In this document: positions 23,838-32,449 of the stretch, piece by piece
Numbering within the stretch: position 1 is the stretch's first letter
Layout: each line of letters starts with the position of its first letter
Origin: Nonomuraea aurantiaca
GTDB taxonomy: Bacteria > Actinomycetota > Actinomycetes > Streptosporangiales > Streptosporangiaceae
Assembly: GCF_020215705.1 (NCBI RefSeq)
Contig: NZ_JAIWNB010000011.1
Location: 124,001-188,000 of the forward strand
Direction: 5' to 3'
DNA: 64,000 nucleotides
Position numbers and translations under genes: made by a program
Notes under the pieces: model-generated
What the model saw: only the letters and a program-made list of their open reading frames with translations
Database searches by the model: none
Told to the model about the DNA's origin: nothing

Positions 23838-24932
23838 ATGAACGTCCTCATCTCCGGCGCCAGCATCGGCGGCCCCGTCCTGGCCTACTGGCTGCGCGAG
23901 CACGGCTTCGACGTGACCGTCGTCGAACGCGCCCCCGCCCCCCGCCGAGGCGGCCAGGCGATCGACATCCGGGGAGCCGCGCTGGAGGTGGCCGAGCGCA
24001 TGGGCATCCTGGAGCAGGCACGAGCCAAGAAGACCGACATGCGCGGCATGTCGATGGTCGACGGCGACGGCAACGAGCTGATGCGCACCACCGAGGAGAC
24101 GGTCAGCGGCGGCCGGCTGGACAGCCCCGACATCGAGATCATGCGCGACGACCTGACCGCACTCGTCATCGCCGCCTCGGGCAGCGGCGTCGAATACCTC
24201 TATGGCGACTCGATCGCGGCGCTCCACGACGACGGCCAGGGTGTCCAGGTGACCTTCGAGAGCGGCGTGCGGCGGCACTTCGACTACGTGGTCGGCGCCG
24301 ACGGCCTGCACTCGAACGTGCGCGGGCTGGTGTTCGGCGAGGAGTCGCGGTTCATTCACCACCTGGGCATGTACGTGGCGATCTACAGCGCCGAGAACTT
24401 CCTCGGCCTGGACCGCTGGCAGGTGTGGCACCGCGAGGGCGACGCGGGGTTCGGCCTCTACACCGCGCCCGGCAACGCCTCGATCCGGGTCAACATCGGC
24501 TTCGGCGGCGAGGACGTCGCCTACGACTACCGCGACGTCGAGCAGCAGAAGCGGCTCATCGAGGAGCGCTGCTCCGGGCTGGGCTGGGAGACGCCCCGGC
24601 TGCTGAAGGCGATGTGGGCGGCCGACGACTTCTACTTCGACGCGATGGCGCAGATCCGGATGGAGCGCTGGTCCGAGGGCCGGGTGACGCTGGTCGGCGA
24701 CGCCGGCTACTGCGCCTCACCGCTGTCGGGCCAGGGCACCAGCCTGGCGATGGTCGGCGCGTACGTGCTGGCTCAGGAGCTGTCCAGGGACCCGCAGGGC
24801 GCGTTCGATCGCTACGAGGCGCGGATGCGGCCGTTCGCCGAGCTCAACCAGGCCCTCGCCCTGGAGAACCCCGGTCAGGGAGCGGCTCCGGAGAGCGTCC
24901 AGCGGGCCGCCAACGGCATCGTGCTCGATTGA
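23838..24932 (+). CDS. FAD-dependent aromatic monooxygenase (TetX/PHBH type)
   Basis: The protein has 364 residues behind AGGGAG. It has the dinucleotide fold ISGASIGGPVLAYWLREHG, the VGADGLHS motif and the second FAD motif VGDAGYCASPLSGQGTSLA. These mark a group A flavoprotein hydroxylase, a class that includes antibiotic-modifying enzymes and polyketide oxygenases. Control by the divergent GntR-TetR fusion suggests induction by a small aromatic or drug-like molecule. A related enzyme is encoded at 44344-45645. Substrate unknown. Confidence 0.9.
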   Translation: MNVLISGASIGGPVLAYWLREHGFDVTVVERAPAPRRGGQAIDIRGAALEVAERMGILEQARAKKTDMRGMSMVDGDGNELMRTTEETVSGGRLDSPDIEIMRDDLTALVIAASGSGVEYLYGDSIAALHDDGQGVQVTFESGVRRHFDYVVGADGLHSNVRGLVFGEESRFIHHLGMYVAIYSAENFLGLDRWQVWHREGDAGFGLYTAPGNASIRVNIGFGGEDVAYDYRDVEQQKRLIEERCSGLGWETPRLLKAMWAADDFYFDAMAQIRMERWSEGRVTLVGDAGYCASPLSGQGTSLAMVGAYVLAQELSRDPQGAFDRYEARMRPFAELNQALALENPGQGAAPESVQRAANGIVLD

Positions 24933-24978
24933 TCCCGCCTTCCCGCGCAAGGTGTACGAACCGCTACGATGTGCCGCC

Positions 24979-26586
24979 ATGACGGGTATCAGGCGCACGC
25001 TGGCCATACTGGGGGCCGTCGCTCTGTCGCTGACCGCCGTCCCCGCCGCGGCGGCGGCCGGGATCACCGACGAGGTGACCATGAGCCTCGCCAAGAACGG
25101 CACACTGCACGTGGTCGAGAAGATCAGCGGCGGCTCGGGGGAGCTCAAGCGGACGTTCCTCACCAGGACCCGCTTCGACGACGACAACGACCGGCTGTAC
25201 CAGATCTCGAACGTCAAGGGCGGCACACTCACCGGCGACGTGCTGACCATGAAGGGGCCGGGCACCGTCGAGTACGACGTCAAGGGGGCCGTGACGCCCG
25301 CGGGCGCCATCGAGGAGCTGCGCTGGTTCGCGGTGAACGGCTGGAGCGTGCCGGTCACCAAGGCGACGGTCAAGGTGAGCGGCCCCGGCCAGGTGCAGAA
25401 CCTGTCGTGCTTCGCCGGTGAGCTGACCTCGGCCATCGGCTGCACGTCCGCCTCCATGGACCACGGCGCCACCGAGGCCGCCTTCGAGCAGCAGAACGTG
25501 GGCCCCGGTCAGGCACTGACCGTGGTCGTCGGCTACGCCAAGGGCTCCACCAGTGGGGCGCCGATCCTGGAGCGGCGCTTCTCGCTGGCCGGCGCGTTCA
25601 CGCTGAACGGTGTCACCGGCGGCGCGCTCGCCGCCCTGCTGGTCCTCCTGCTCGGCGGCGTCGGCCTGCTCTACTGGACGCGCGGACGCGACTCCAGGGC
25701 CGCCGGCCACGAGCGCAACTCGGTCGCCCCCGTACAGAACGGGCACTTCTCCCCGCCCGACGGCGTCCGGCCCGGCCAGATCGGCACGCTCGTGGACGAG
25801 CAGGCCGACGTGGTCGACGTCACCGCGACGATCGTGGACCTCGCGGTCCGCGGCTACCTGCGGATCGACGAGCAGCCGCGCCAGACCTACGACGCGCCCG
25901 ACTGGACGCTGGTCAGGCTGCCGAACGCGCCGGTCAACACGCTGCTGCCGTACGAGCGGGCGCTCTACGACGCCATCTTCGACGGGCGTGACATGGTGCT
26001 GCTGTCCCAGCTGTCCGGTTCGTTCGCCAGCCATCTGGGCAAGGTCCGCGACGCCCTCTACACCGACGTGGTGACGCAGGGCTGGTTCGCCCGCCGCCCC
26101 GACACCGAGCGGACCCGCTGGACGGTCATCGGCGTGCTGCTCATCGGCGTGGGCCTGCTGGCCACGGTCGCGCTCGCCTGGTTCACCACGTACGGCCTGC
26201 TGGGCCTGGCGCTGATCATCGCCGGCGGCGCCCTGGCGGTCGGCGGCCAGTACATGCCCGCCAAGACCGCCAAGGGCTCGGCCGCGCTGGCGCATACGAT
26301 GGGTTTCCGCGAGTACCTGTTCTCCGGCGACCTTGGCGAGGTGCCCGAACAGCACCGGGTGGAGCTGTTCTCCCGCTATCTCCCGTACGCGGTGATCTTC
26401 GATGGCGTGGAGCACTGGTCCCGGGTCGTCGCCTCGGTCACCGGAAATGGGCACGAATCCGACAACCTGTACTGGTATCACGGCCCGGCCGAGTGGGATC
26501 TGTCCAAGTTCGCCGGGTCGATGCGCACGTTCACCACGACGACCTCGGGCGCCATCTCGGCCAGCCGTCAGTTCCGCACCCTCTAG
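24979..26586 (+). CDS. DUF2207 membrane protein
   Basis: The protein has 535 residues from the ATG at 24979. A signal peptide is followed by an extracytoplasmic beta-rich N-terminal domain (about 25-200) and a transmembrane helix (about 215-235). A cytoplasmic winged-helix-like region follows (GTLVDEQADVVDVTATIVDLAVRGY), then two further helices (about 380-420) and a C-terminal domain with the family ending (FSRYLPYAVIFDGVEHW). This order matches DUF2207 (YP_TPM-like), whose function is unknown. The start has no clear ribosome site. It may be read through from the monooxygenase gene 46 bp upstream. Confidence 0.85.
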   Translation: MTGIRRTLAILGAVALSLTAVPAAAAAGITDEVTMSLAKNGTLHVVEKISGGSGELKRTFLTRTRFDDDNDRLYQISNVKGGTLTGDVLTMKGPGTVEYDVKGAVTPAGAIEELRWFAVNGWSVPVTKATVKVSGPGQVQNLSCFAGELTSAIGCTSASMDHGATEAAFEQQNVGPGQALTVVVGYAKGSTSGAPILERRFSLAGAFTLNGVTGGALAALLVLLLGGVGLLYWTRGRDSRAAGHERNSVAPVQNGHFSPPDGVRPGQIGTLVDEQADVVDVTATIVDLAVRGYLRIDEQPRQTYDAPDWTLVRLPNAPVNTLLPYERALYDAIFDGRDMVLLSQLSGSFASHLGKVRDALYTDVVTQGWFARRPDTERTRWTVIGVLLIGVGLLATVALAWFTTYGLLGLALIIAGGALAVGGQYMPAKTAKGSAALAHTMGFREYLFSGDLGEVPEQHRVELFSRYLPYAVIFDGVEHWSRVVASVTGNGHESDNLYWYHGPAEWDLSKFAGSMRTFTTTTSGAISASRQFRTL

Positions 26587-26592
26587 GGCCGC

Positions 26593-27501
26593 TCAGCGGA
26601 CGCGCAGCTCGCCCACGGCGCGCCCGCCGCCCATCAGCGGCGGGCGGGCCATCAGGTCCAGCTCCGGGGCGTCCAGGCCGAGCGAGCGCAGCGCCGCCAC
26701 CGTGACGGGCGTGCGGGCCCGCTGCGCGCCGTCCTCGACCTTGACGGCGCCCGCCCGCCCGTCCTCGAACACGAACGCGTCGAACCCCTCCGCGCCCACC
26801 TTGACCATCAGCCCCGGCAGGGCCCGCATCAGCTCGGCCTCCGGCCTGATCGTGCCGGACGTCCACTCCGGATGCGCGCGCATCGCGTCGAAGATCCGCC
26901 GCTCGTACGAGCCCTCCTCCCCCAGCGCCAGCGCGCGGAAGGCCCGCGTCACGCCCACCATCGAGACGAAGAACAGCGGTGCGCCGCACCCGTCCACGCC
27001 CGAGGCCGCGACCCGCTCACCCGTCAGCTCCTCCACCGTGCGGCGGATCGCCCGCTGCAGCGGGTGCGCCGGCTCCAGGTAGGTAGTGAGCGGCCAGTCC
27101 TTCAGCACGCAGGTGGCGAGCATGGCGGCGTGCTTGCCCGAGCAGTTCATGTAGACGCGGCCCAGGTCGGTCGCCGCCCGGTCGAAGGGGTAGTCCTCGG
27201 GGCAGAGCAGCGCCGACTCCGTCAGCCCGGCCTCCGCCAGGATCTTCCGCACGCCGTCGACGTGGTACGGCTCTCCGGAGTGGGAGGCGCAGGCCAGCGC
27301 GAGGAGTTCGCCGTCGAGCGCGAGCCCGGCGCGGAGCATGCCGACCGCCTGGAACGGCTTCATGGCCGAGCGCGGCGAGGCCGGCACGTGCACCGCGCCG
27401 TGCACCGCGACCGGATCGCCTGCGGCGTCCACGGTGAGCATGCGCACGTGATGGGTCGACTCCACGAACCCGGACCGGACAACCTCCACGACCAGCGACA
27501 T
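26593..27501 (-). CDS. L-asparaginase II family protein
   Basis: The protein has 302 residues from the ATG at 27501 with a GGGGAGG site. It matches the AsnA-II family (PF06089), unrelated to E. coli asparaginases: RSAMKPFQAVGML, ALACASHSGEPYHV, YMNCSGKHAAMLATC and SGVDGCGAPLF contain the conserved Ser/Lys/Cys residues. The homologue from Rhizobium etli is a high-Km inducible asparaginase. It is divergent from dtd and converges with the DUF2207 gene, whose stop is 6 bp away. Confidence 0.9.
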   Translation of the reverse strand: MSLVVEVVRSGFVESTHHVRMLTVDAAGDPVAVHGAVHVPASPRSAMKPFQAVGMLRAGLALDGELLALACASHSGEPYHVDGVRKILAEAGLTESALLCPEDYPFDRAATDLGRVYMNCSGKHAAMLATCVLKDWPLTTYLEPAHPLQRAIRRTVEELTGERVAASGVDGCGAPLFFVSMVGVTRAFRALALGEEGSYERRIFDAMRAHPEWTSGTIRPEAELMRALPGLMVKVGAEGFDAFVFEDGRAGAVKVEDGAQRARTPVTVAALRSLGLDAPELDLMARPPLMGGGRAVGELRVR

Positions 27502-27561
27502 TCGCCTCCCCTTTCGGCATGAGTCTACGAACCTTTTTGACCTGGGCCAGAATGAGGTCTC

Positions 27562-27987
27562 ATGCGAGCAGTCGTGCAACGAGTCAGCACCGCGTCCGTG
27601 GTGGTCGACGGGGAGACCGTCGGAGCGATCGACGAGCCGGGCCTGCTCGTGCTGGTCGGCGTCACGCACCCGGACACACCCGCCGAGGCGCGCAAGCTCG
27701 CCGCCAAACTCTGGGGGCTGCGCATCCTGCATGGCGAGAAGTCCTGCTCCGACGTGTCGGCGCCGCTCCTGGTGATCAGCCAGTTCACCCTGTACGGCGA
27801 CGCCCGCAAGGGCCGGCGGCCCACCTGGCAGGCCGCCGCGCCGGGACCGGTCGCCGAGCCGCTGGTGGATGCCGTGGTGGACGAGCTCCGGGCGCTGGGA
27901 GCCCACGTGGAGACGGGCCGGTTCGGCGCGGACATGAAGGTGTCCCTGGTCAACGACGGCCCGATCACGCTCGTGGTGGACGTGTGA
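27562..27987 (+). CDS. dtd: D-aminoacyl-tRNA deacylase
   Basis: A 141-residue protein of exact family length. The chiral-proofreading motifs are SQFTLYGDARKG and NDGPITLVV (the cross-subunit Gly-cisPro motif). It removes D-amino acids, and in some lineages Gly, from mischarged tRNAs. It lies in a conserved housekeeping group with ygfZ and nur. Confidence 0.95.
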   Translation: MRAVVQRVSTASVVVDGETVGAIDEPGLLVLVGVTHPDTPAEARKLAAKLWGLRILHGEKSCSDVSAPLLVISQFTLYGDARKGRRPTWQAAAPGPVAEPLVDAVVDELRALGAHVETGRFGADMKVSLVNDGPITLVVDV

Positions 27988-28090
27988 ATATAGTCTCCGC
28001 GCAGACAATCTTCGCGTAGGCTATTACTCACCGGACGGCACACCTCTGTGGTCCGCCCGTCGGCCTGGCCAGCGCACCCCCGAGGATGTC

Positions 28091-28960
28091 ATGACGACCA
28101 TCACGCTTCCCGCGACGCCGCCGTTCGACTTCGCCGCCTCGCTGAGCTTCCTGCGGCGCTTCCCCGCGACGGCGGGCGAGCAGCAGGTGGCCGAGCACTC
28201 GCTGACGAAGGCCCTGCGCGCGGGCGGCCAGACCGTGCTCGCCCGGCTCACCGCCGCGGACCAGGGCCTGCGCTGCGAGCTCCACGCCGACGGGCCGATC
28301 TCCGACCAGGCGGTGACGGCCGCCGCCGACCGCCTGTCCTTCTACCTCGGCCTCACCGACGACCTCGAGCCCTTCTACGCGATCGGCACGCAGGACCCGC
28401 ACTTCGCCCCGGTCATCGACCGGCTGTACGGCTATCACCAGGTCAAGTTCCCCTCACCGGTGGAGAACCTGGTCTGGGCCATCCTCTGCCAGCGGGTGCC
28501 CATGGGGGTCGCCACCAAGGCCAAGGACGCCCTCACGGCCTACGTGGGCAACCGGCTGACCCTCGACGGCGCGGAGCACTTCGCCTTCCCCGACCTGGAC
28601 CAGCTGCTCGCCCTCACCACCGACCGCCTCACGGCCATCAGCGGCAACGCCACCAAGGGCGAGCGCCTGTACCGCTCGCTCCGGGGATGGGCGGAGGTGG
28701 ACGAGCACTTCCTCAGAACCGCCCCCTACGACCAGGTCAAGGACTTCCTGCGCGGCCTGCCCGGCATCGGCCCCTGGTCAGCGTCGTTCATCGCCATCAG
28801 GGGCCTGGGCAGGATGGACGAGGCGCCGCTGGATCGGGAGCTGACACGCTCCGCCGCCCAGGTCTACGGCGGGCCGCTGTCGGAGGACGAGCTCCGTGGC
28901 CTGGCCGAACGGTATGGCTCCTGGCAGGGCTATTGGGCCCACTACATGCGCGCCGCCTGA
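28091..28960 (+). CDS. DNA-3-methyladenine glycosylase, HhH-GPD family (AlkA-like)
   Basis: The protein has 289 residues from the ATG at 28091 with a GAGG site. The N-terminal region is an AlkA-type beta domain. The HhH-GPD core has CQRVPMGVATKAK, the hairpin LPGIGPWSASFIAIRGLG, and the likely catalytic Asp just after it. It should excise alkylated purines. It lacks the Cys4 iron-sulfur loop of endonuclease III. A second alkylation-repair gene (Ada-like) lies at 55797. Confidence 0.88.
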   Translation: MTTITLPATPPFDFAASLSFLRRFPATAGEQQVAEHSLTKALRAGGQTVLARLTAADQGLRCELHADGPISDQAVTAAADRLSFYLGLTDDLEPFYAIGTQDPHFAPVIDRLYGYHQVKFPSPVENLVWAILCQRVPMGVATKAKDALTAYVGNRLTLDGAEHFAFPDLDQLLALTTDRLTAISGNATKGERLYRSLRGWAEVDEHFLRTAPYDQVKDFLRGLPGIGPWSASFIAIRGLGRMDEAPLDRELTRSAAQVYGGPLSEDELRGLAERYGSWQGYWAHYMRAA

Positions 28961-29017
28961 TCGGGGCCGCCCCACCACCGGCTTACCGAGGCGGGCGGTT
29001 TGCCACAGGAGCGCGGT

Positions 29018-29956
29018 TCAGCGGAGGCGGCGGCGCATCGCCGGGTCGATGGTGACGTTGCGGCCCGCGTCCGGGGGGACGATGACCTCTTGGGCGGCGG
29101 CGACGCCGCCCGCCAGCAGGGACGCGTCGACCGGCACCGTCCGTTTGACCATGGCCAGCGCGATCGGGCCCAGCTCGTGGTGGCGGGCGGCGGAGCCGAC
29201 CACACCCACCTCCTGGCTCTCGAAGATCACCGGCGCGCCGTGCGCCGGCAGCGTGTCGACGCTGCCGTCAAGGTGCAGGAACACCAGCCGCCGCGGCGGA
29301 TGCCCCAGATTGTGGACGCGGGCGACCGTCTCCTGCCCCCGGTAGCAGCCCTTGGTAAGGTGTACGGCGGTGCCGATCCAGCCCACTTCGTGCGGGATCG
29401 TCTTGTGGTCGGTGTCGAAGCCGAGCCGGGGCCGGTGCTCCTCGATGCGGAGCGCCTCGTACGCCCAGAGCCCGGCCAGCGGCTTGCCCAGATGATCGGG
29501 CAGCTCGGCGCGCGGCACCAGGAAGTCCTCGGTCGCGGACGAGAGCACCGCCAGGTCGTCGGCCCGCGAGACCTCGACACGGAGCATGAACCGCATCCGG
29601 TCGAGGTAGGCGACCAGGCTGTCGGCGGTGCCCGGCTCGACGTGCGCCAGCACGGCCTCGCCGTCGTCGACCAGCGTCAGGTGGTGCAGGACCCGGCCCT
29701 GGAGATCGAGGTCGAGCGTCTGCGTCCATTCGCCGGGCGCCAGCGTGTCGACCTTCTGCGAGGTCAGGTCGTTGAGCCATTTCAGCCGGTCGGCTCCGGA
29801 GACGCGGACCACCTCGCGGTTGCTGCGGTCGACCACCGCCTCGCCCTTGACGAGCGCCCGTTGTTCGGCGAACAGGTCACCGTAGTGGGCGGCCACGTCG
29901 GAGTCGGGGCCGTCGGCGGGAACGGCACCGGGGAGGTCGAGCAGAGGGCTGCGCAT
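29018..29956 (-). CDS. ygfZ: YgfZ/GcvT-like folate-binding protein
   Basis: A 312-residue GcvT-fold protein with the diagnostic YgfZ signature KGCYRGQETVARV, containing the single conserved Cys. YgfZ proteins support assembly or repair of certain iron-sulfur enzymes with tetrahydrofolate. It starts 10 bp after the nur stop, so the two are co-transcribed. Linkage of the same two genes is known in Streptomyces. Confidence 0.93.
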   Translation of the reverse strand: MRSPLLDLPGAVPADGPDSDVAAHYGDLFAEQRALVKGEAVVDRSNREVVRVSGADRLKWLNDLTSQKVDTLAPGEWTQTLDLDLQGRVLHHLTLVDDGEAVLAHVEPGTADSLVAYLDRMRFMLRVEVSRADDLAVLSSATEDFLVPRAELPDHLGKPLAGLWAYEALRIEEHRPRLGFDTDHKTIPHEVGWIGTAVHLTKGCYRGQETVARVHNLGHPPRRLVFLHLDGSVDTLPAHGAPVIFESQEVGVVGSAARHHELGPIALAMVKRTVPVDASLLAGGVAAAQEVIVPPDAGRNVTIDPAMRRRLR

Positions 29957-29966
29957 GCCTTCCAGG

Positions 29967-30380
29967 TTATCGGCAGTTGCGGCAGCGACCGAAAACGGTC
30001 AGGTGGCGTACGTCGGCCACGAAGCCCATCTCGCTGTCCAGCCCCTTGACCAGCCCGTCCGCGAGCTCGGGGCGCACCTCGCCGACCTCGCCGCAACCCC
30101 GGCAGACCAGGTGCAGATGGTCGGCGTCGGCCGCCAGGTGGTAGGTGGGGGCGCCGTGGCTCAGATGGGTGTGGGTGACCATGCCGAGCTCTTCGAGCAG
30201 CTCCAGCGTGCGGTAGACGGTCGAGATGTTGACGCCGCGGGCCGTCTCGCGCACCTTGACGCAGATCTCTTCCGGCGTGGCGTGCTCGAGCGACTTGACC
30301 GCCTCCAGCACGAGCTGTCGCTGAGGGGTCACCCGGTAGCCCTTGGCGCGGAGTTCTTCGTGCCACTGCGTCTCCGTCAT
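29967..30380 (-). CDS. nur: Fur-family regulator, Nur-like (nickel uptake regulator)
   Basis: A 137-residue Fur homologue: DNA-binding helix GYRVTPQRQLVLEAV and NISTVYRTLELLEELGMV, then the metal domain with HLSHGAPTYHL, DADHLHLVC, and two CxxC motifs (CRGC, CRNC). The sequence around the first metal site (GHGAPTYHL-type) and the pairing with ygfZ fit Streptomyces Nur rather than FurA or Zur. Nur represses nickel transport and the iron superoxide dismutase when nickel is plentiful; no such target genes are in this window. Confidence 0.85.
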   Translation of the reverse strand: MTETQWHEELRAKGYRVTPQRQLVLEAVKSLEHATPEEICVKVRETARGVNISTVYRTLELLEELGMVTHTHLSHGAPTYHLAADADHLHLVCRGCGEVGEVRPELADGLVKGLDSEMGFVADVRHLTVFGRCRNCR

Positions 30381-30472
30381 GCCCCGAGTCTACGACCGAG
30401 CTTTAATCACTTGCCCCCTCCGCGACCGAGCGCATAGCTTCTGGAGTACGCGGAAAGGAGGTGGTCCAAACA

Positions 30473-30514
30473 ATGGTGATTCATAGTTGGACTAGCGAGG
30501 TGGTTGTCCGCTAA
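30473..30514 (+). CDS. 13-codon leader-type small ORF
   Basis: The ORF encodes MVIHSWTSEVVVR and is preceded by AAAGGAGGTGG, essentially a full complement to the 16S rRNA tail and the strongest ribosome site in this part of the window. A weak promoter (TTGCCC at 30411, TAGCTT at 30435) lies upstream. Codons 9-12 (GAG GTG GTT GTC) form one arm of the pairing described for the next feature. No protein gene follows on this strand for a kilobase. I do not recognise the peptide. Confidence 0.55.
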   Translation: MVIHSWTSEVVVR

Positions 30515-30660
30515 CGATGCGGACTGTTGTCTCGCGTCTGCTCAGCGAATTCGAGACAACCACCGGGGCCCCTGGCAGCCGGAGGGCGGGATAGTTGTCC
30601 TGTCCATGGTCCATCCGGCCCGCCCAATCACAAGCGGAACGCCGCCCGGGGCCCTTTTTC
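30499..30660 (+). ncRNA. Attenuator-like RNA with mutually exclusive hairpins and terminator
   Basis: Segment A GGTGGTTGTC (30499-30508, inside the small ORF) is perfectly complementary to C GACAACCACC (30555-30564). Segment B GTTGTCTCG (30526-30534) is perfectly complementary to CGAGACAAC (30552-30560), which overlaps C. So A-C and B-C exclude each other, as in translational attenuators. Further on, GGGCGGG (30584-30590) can pair with CCCGCCC (30619-30625) or CCGCCC (30642-30647). GGGGCCC and a T5 run (30648-30659) then look like a terminator. The transcript would be about 210 nt. Because no gene follows, it may be a stand-alone small RNA. Confidence 0.5.
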
Positions 30661-30685
30661 ATGCCCTCTTCCCCGCAGCGCGCGG

Positions 30686-30982
30686 TCAGTGCTCGCCGCG
30701 AGCCGGGATGCCCAGCTTGTCGCAGGCGTCGCGATAGAGGTGTACGACCGCCATGCGCACCTGGGGGCGTTCGGTCAGCGTCTCTCCCCATGGCACCCTG
30801 ACCCGCTCGCCGCCGTCGATCGTGAACTCGATCGCCTCGGCGTCGACCCCGCTGGTGGTCGCGGTCGTCGCGGCGGGCCGGCCGCCCAGCCCGCGCACGA
30901 TGATCAGCGCGTCGCCGGAGTGGTCGTCGTTCATGTGCCGTTTGATCGCCTCGACCGCCTCGGCGGTGAACGGGGTGCTCAT
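30686..30982 (-). CDS. DUF2470 domain protein
   Basis: The protein has 98 residues from the ATG at 30982. It corresponds to the stand-alone DUF2470 module, seen as the C-terminal domain of some PPOX-type haem-binding proteins: AIKRHMNDDHSGDALIIVRG, then GVDAEAIEFTIDGGERVRVP. The HMNDDH motif is typical. It starts 5 bp after the nitrobindin-like gene stops. Both may bind haem or related ligands, so a joint role is plausible but unproven. Confidence 0.85.
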   Translation of the reverse strand: MSTPFTAEAVEAIKRHMNDDHSGDALIIVRGLGGRPAATTATTSGVDAEAIEFTIDGGERVRVPWGETLTERPQVRMAVVHLYRDACDKLGIPARGEH

Positions 30983-30987
30983 ATGGA

Positions 30988-31488
30988 TCAAGCCACCTTC
31001 TTGAGCTCGGCCGACATGTGCGACGTGAGCGGGTGCCCGACCGCGGCCATGTCGTAGGCCCACATGAGGTTGCCCTTGACCAGCCCGTACAGGCGGGTGG
31101 CCGCGGTGTATTCCTTGGCCGAGGCGGTGCGCGCCACGACGTCGGTGCGCAGCTCGATCTTGTGGAAGACGACCTCGCCGATGTAGATCTCCACGATGCC
31201 GGTCGGATGCGCCAGCAGCACCTCGAGCTGCCGGTCGGGCTGCGGCCGCCAGTAGCCGGACTCGGTGGCGAGCGGCCGGACCCGGTTTCCGTCCTCGTCG
31301 AGCAGCCAGGTGCGGCTCACGTACGACAGGAACGGTTTGCCGTTGTGGCCGAACTCGATCTCCTGACCGAAGTTGAAGCTCTCGATCGTCGGATATCCCC
31401 CGACACCGGCGCCCTCCCAGCGGCCGATCAGGAACGCGATGTGCTCCAGATCGGGATGCACCGGCACCTGGACCTCAGCATCTTCCAT
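30988..31488 (-). CDS. FABP-like/nitrobindin haem-binding protein
   Basis: A 166-residue beta-barrel protein with the nitrobindin motif GRWEGAGVGGYPTI, the strand SYVSRTW, and the C-terminal GHPLTSHMSAEL region whose His coordinates ferric haem in nitrobindins. Actinobacterial members are annotated as FABP family; M. tuberculosis Rv2717c is a relative. Proposed activities are nitric oxide storage and peroxynitrite isomerisation. It is divergent from the DsrE-like gene. Confidence 0.88.
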   Translation of the reverse strand: MEDAEVQVPVHPDLEHIAFLIGRWEGAGVGGYPTIESFNFGQEIEFGHNGKPFLSYVSRTWLLDEDGNRVRPLATESGYWRPQPDRQLEVLLAHPTGIVEIYIGEVVFHKIELRTDVVARTASAKEYTAATRLYGLVKGNLMWAYDMAAVGHPLTSHMSAELKKVA

Positions 31489-31554
31489 GGCACCAAACTG
31501 TACTGGCCGCCCGCGGTGAAGACGTCCGGCGGGAACGGGTTTAGGGTGACGGAC

Positions 31555-31917
31555 ATGGCACGATCACTGGTGATCAAGGTGACCGCCGGCGCCGAGGCCC
31601 CGGAGCGCTGCAATCAGGCGTTCACGGTCGCGGCCGCCGCGCTGGCGAGCGGCGTTCCGGTCTCTCTCTGGCTGACCGGCGAGTCCTCCTGGTTCGCGGT
31701 GCCGGGCAGGGCCAAGGAGTTCAACCTGGCCCACGCCGCTCCGCTCACGGACCTGCTGGACGCCGTCCTGGCGGGCGGCCGGGTGACGGTGTGCACTCAG
31801 TGCGCGGCCCGGCGAGACCTCACGGTCGACGATCTCATCGACGGCATCCGCATCGCCGGCGCCTCCACCTTCGTCGAGGAGGCCGTGGCGGAGGGCGCGC
31901 AGGCTCTCGTGTACTGA
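31555..31917 (+). CDS. DsrE/DsrF-like sulfur-relay family protein
   Basis: The protein has 120 residues from the ATG at 31555. It has the DsrE-like Rossmann fold with SLVIKVTAGAEAPERCNQAF, and a Cys pair in VTVCTQCAARRDL in place of the single active Cys of TusD/DsrE. Family members transfer sulfur or act as peroxiredoxin-like accessory proteins. In Streptomyces a homologue sits next to nur-ygfZ and the FABP gene, as here. Function unproven. Confidence 0.82.
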   Translation: MARSLVIKVTAGAEAPERCNQAFTVAAAALASGVPVSLWLTGESSWFAVPGRAKEFNLAHAAPLTDLLDAVLAGGRVTVCTQCAARRDLTVDDLIDGIRIAGASTFVEEAVAEGAQALVY

Positions 31918-32016
31918 CCGCGGAAAAACCTCCGGCGCGCGTGTCCGGGGTGGCGCGGTGGTTCCGACGTCTCTGGTGTACGGCACCGGGAGCGGTGCCG
32001 GCCGAGAGGAGAGATC

Positions 32017-32430
32017 GTGAAGTACATGATCATGATGAGCGGCACGCAGCGCGACTACGACAATTTGGCTGGGAAGCCCGACAACCCGGTCTGGTCCGGG
32101 GAGGACGTCGCGGCGCTGCACGCCTTCATGGCGGCGTGGAACAACGCCCTGGTCGAGTCCGGGGAGTTCGTCGACGCCCAGGGCCTGAGCGCGCCCGTGC
32201 TCGCCAGGAGGGTCGAGCTGAAGGACGGGGTTCCGGTCGTGACCGACGGGCCCTACTCCGAGACGCAGGAGGTCCTGGCCGGTTACACGATCGTCGAGTG
32301 CGAGAGCTTCGACCGGGCCACCGAGATCGCCGCGCAACTGGCCGACACTCCCCACCCCGCGAACGCGACCCTGAGCCACGACTGGCACGTGGACGTACGG
32401 CCGATCGCCGGGAGCTACGAGGAGCTGTGA
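32017..32430 (+). CDS. YCII-related (DGPF) protein, partner of the ECF42 sigma factor
   Basis: The protein has 137 residues from a GTG at 32017 behind GAGGAGA. It has the YCII-like ferredoxin fold with MKYMIMMSG at the start and the DGPYSETQEVLAGYTIVE motif that names the DGPF group. DGPF genes are genetically linked with ECF42 sigma factors across bacteria, and the sigma gene follows 19 bp downstream. YCII proteins can have dehydrochlorinase-like activity; for DGPF proteins the reaction is unknown. Confidence 0.9.
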   Translation: MKYMIMMSGTQRDYDNLAGKPDNPVWSGEDVAALHAFMAAWNNALVESGEFVDAQGLSAPVLARRVELKDGVPVVTDGPYSETQEVLAGYTIVECESFDRATEIAAQLADTPHPANATLSHDWHVDVRPIAGSYEEL

Positions 32431-32449
32431 CCGGCGGCGAGGTCTTGTT

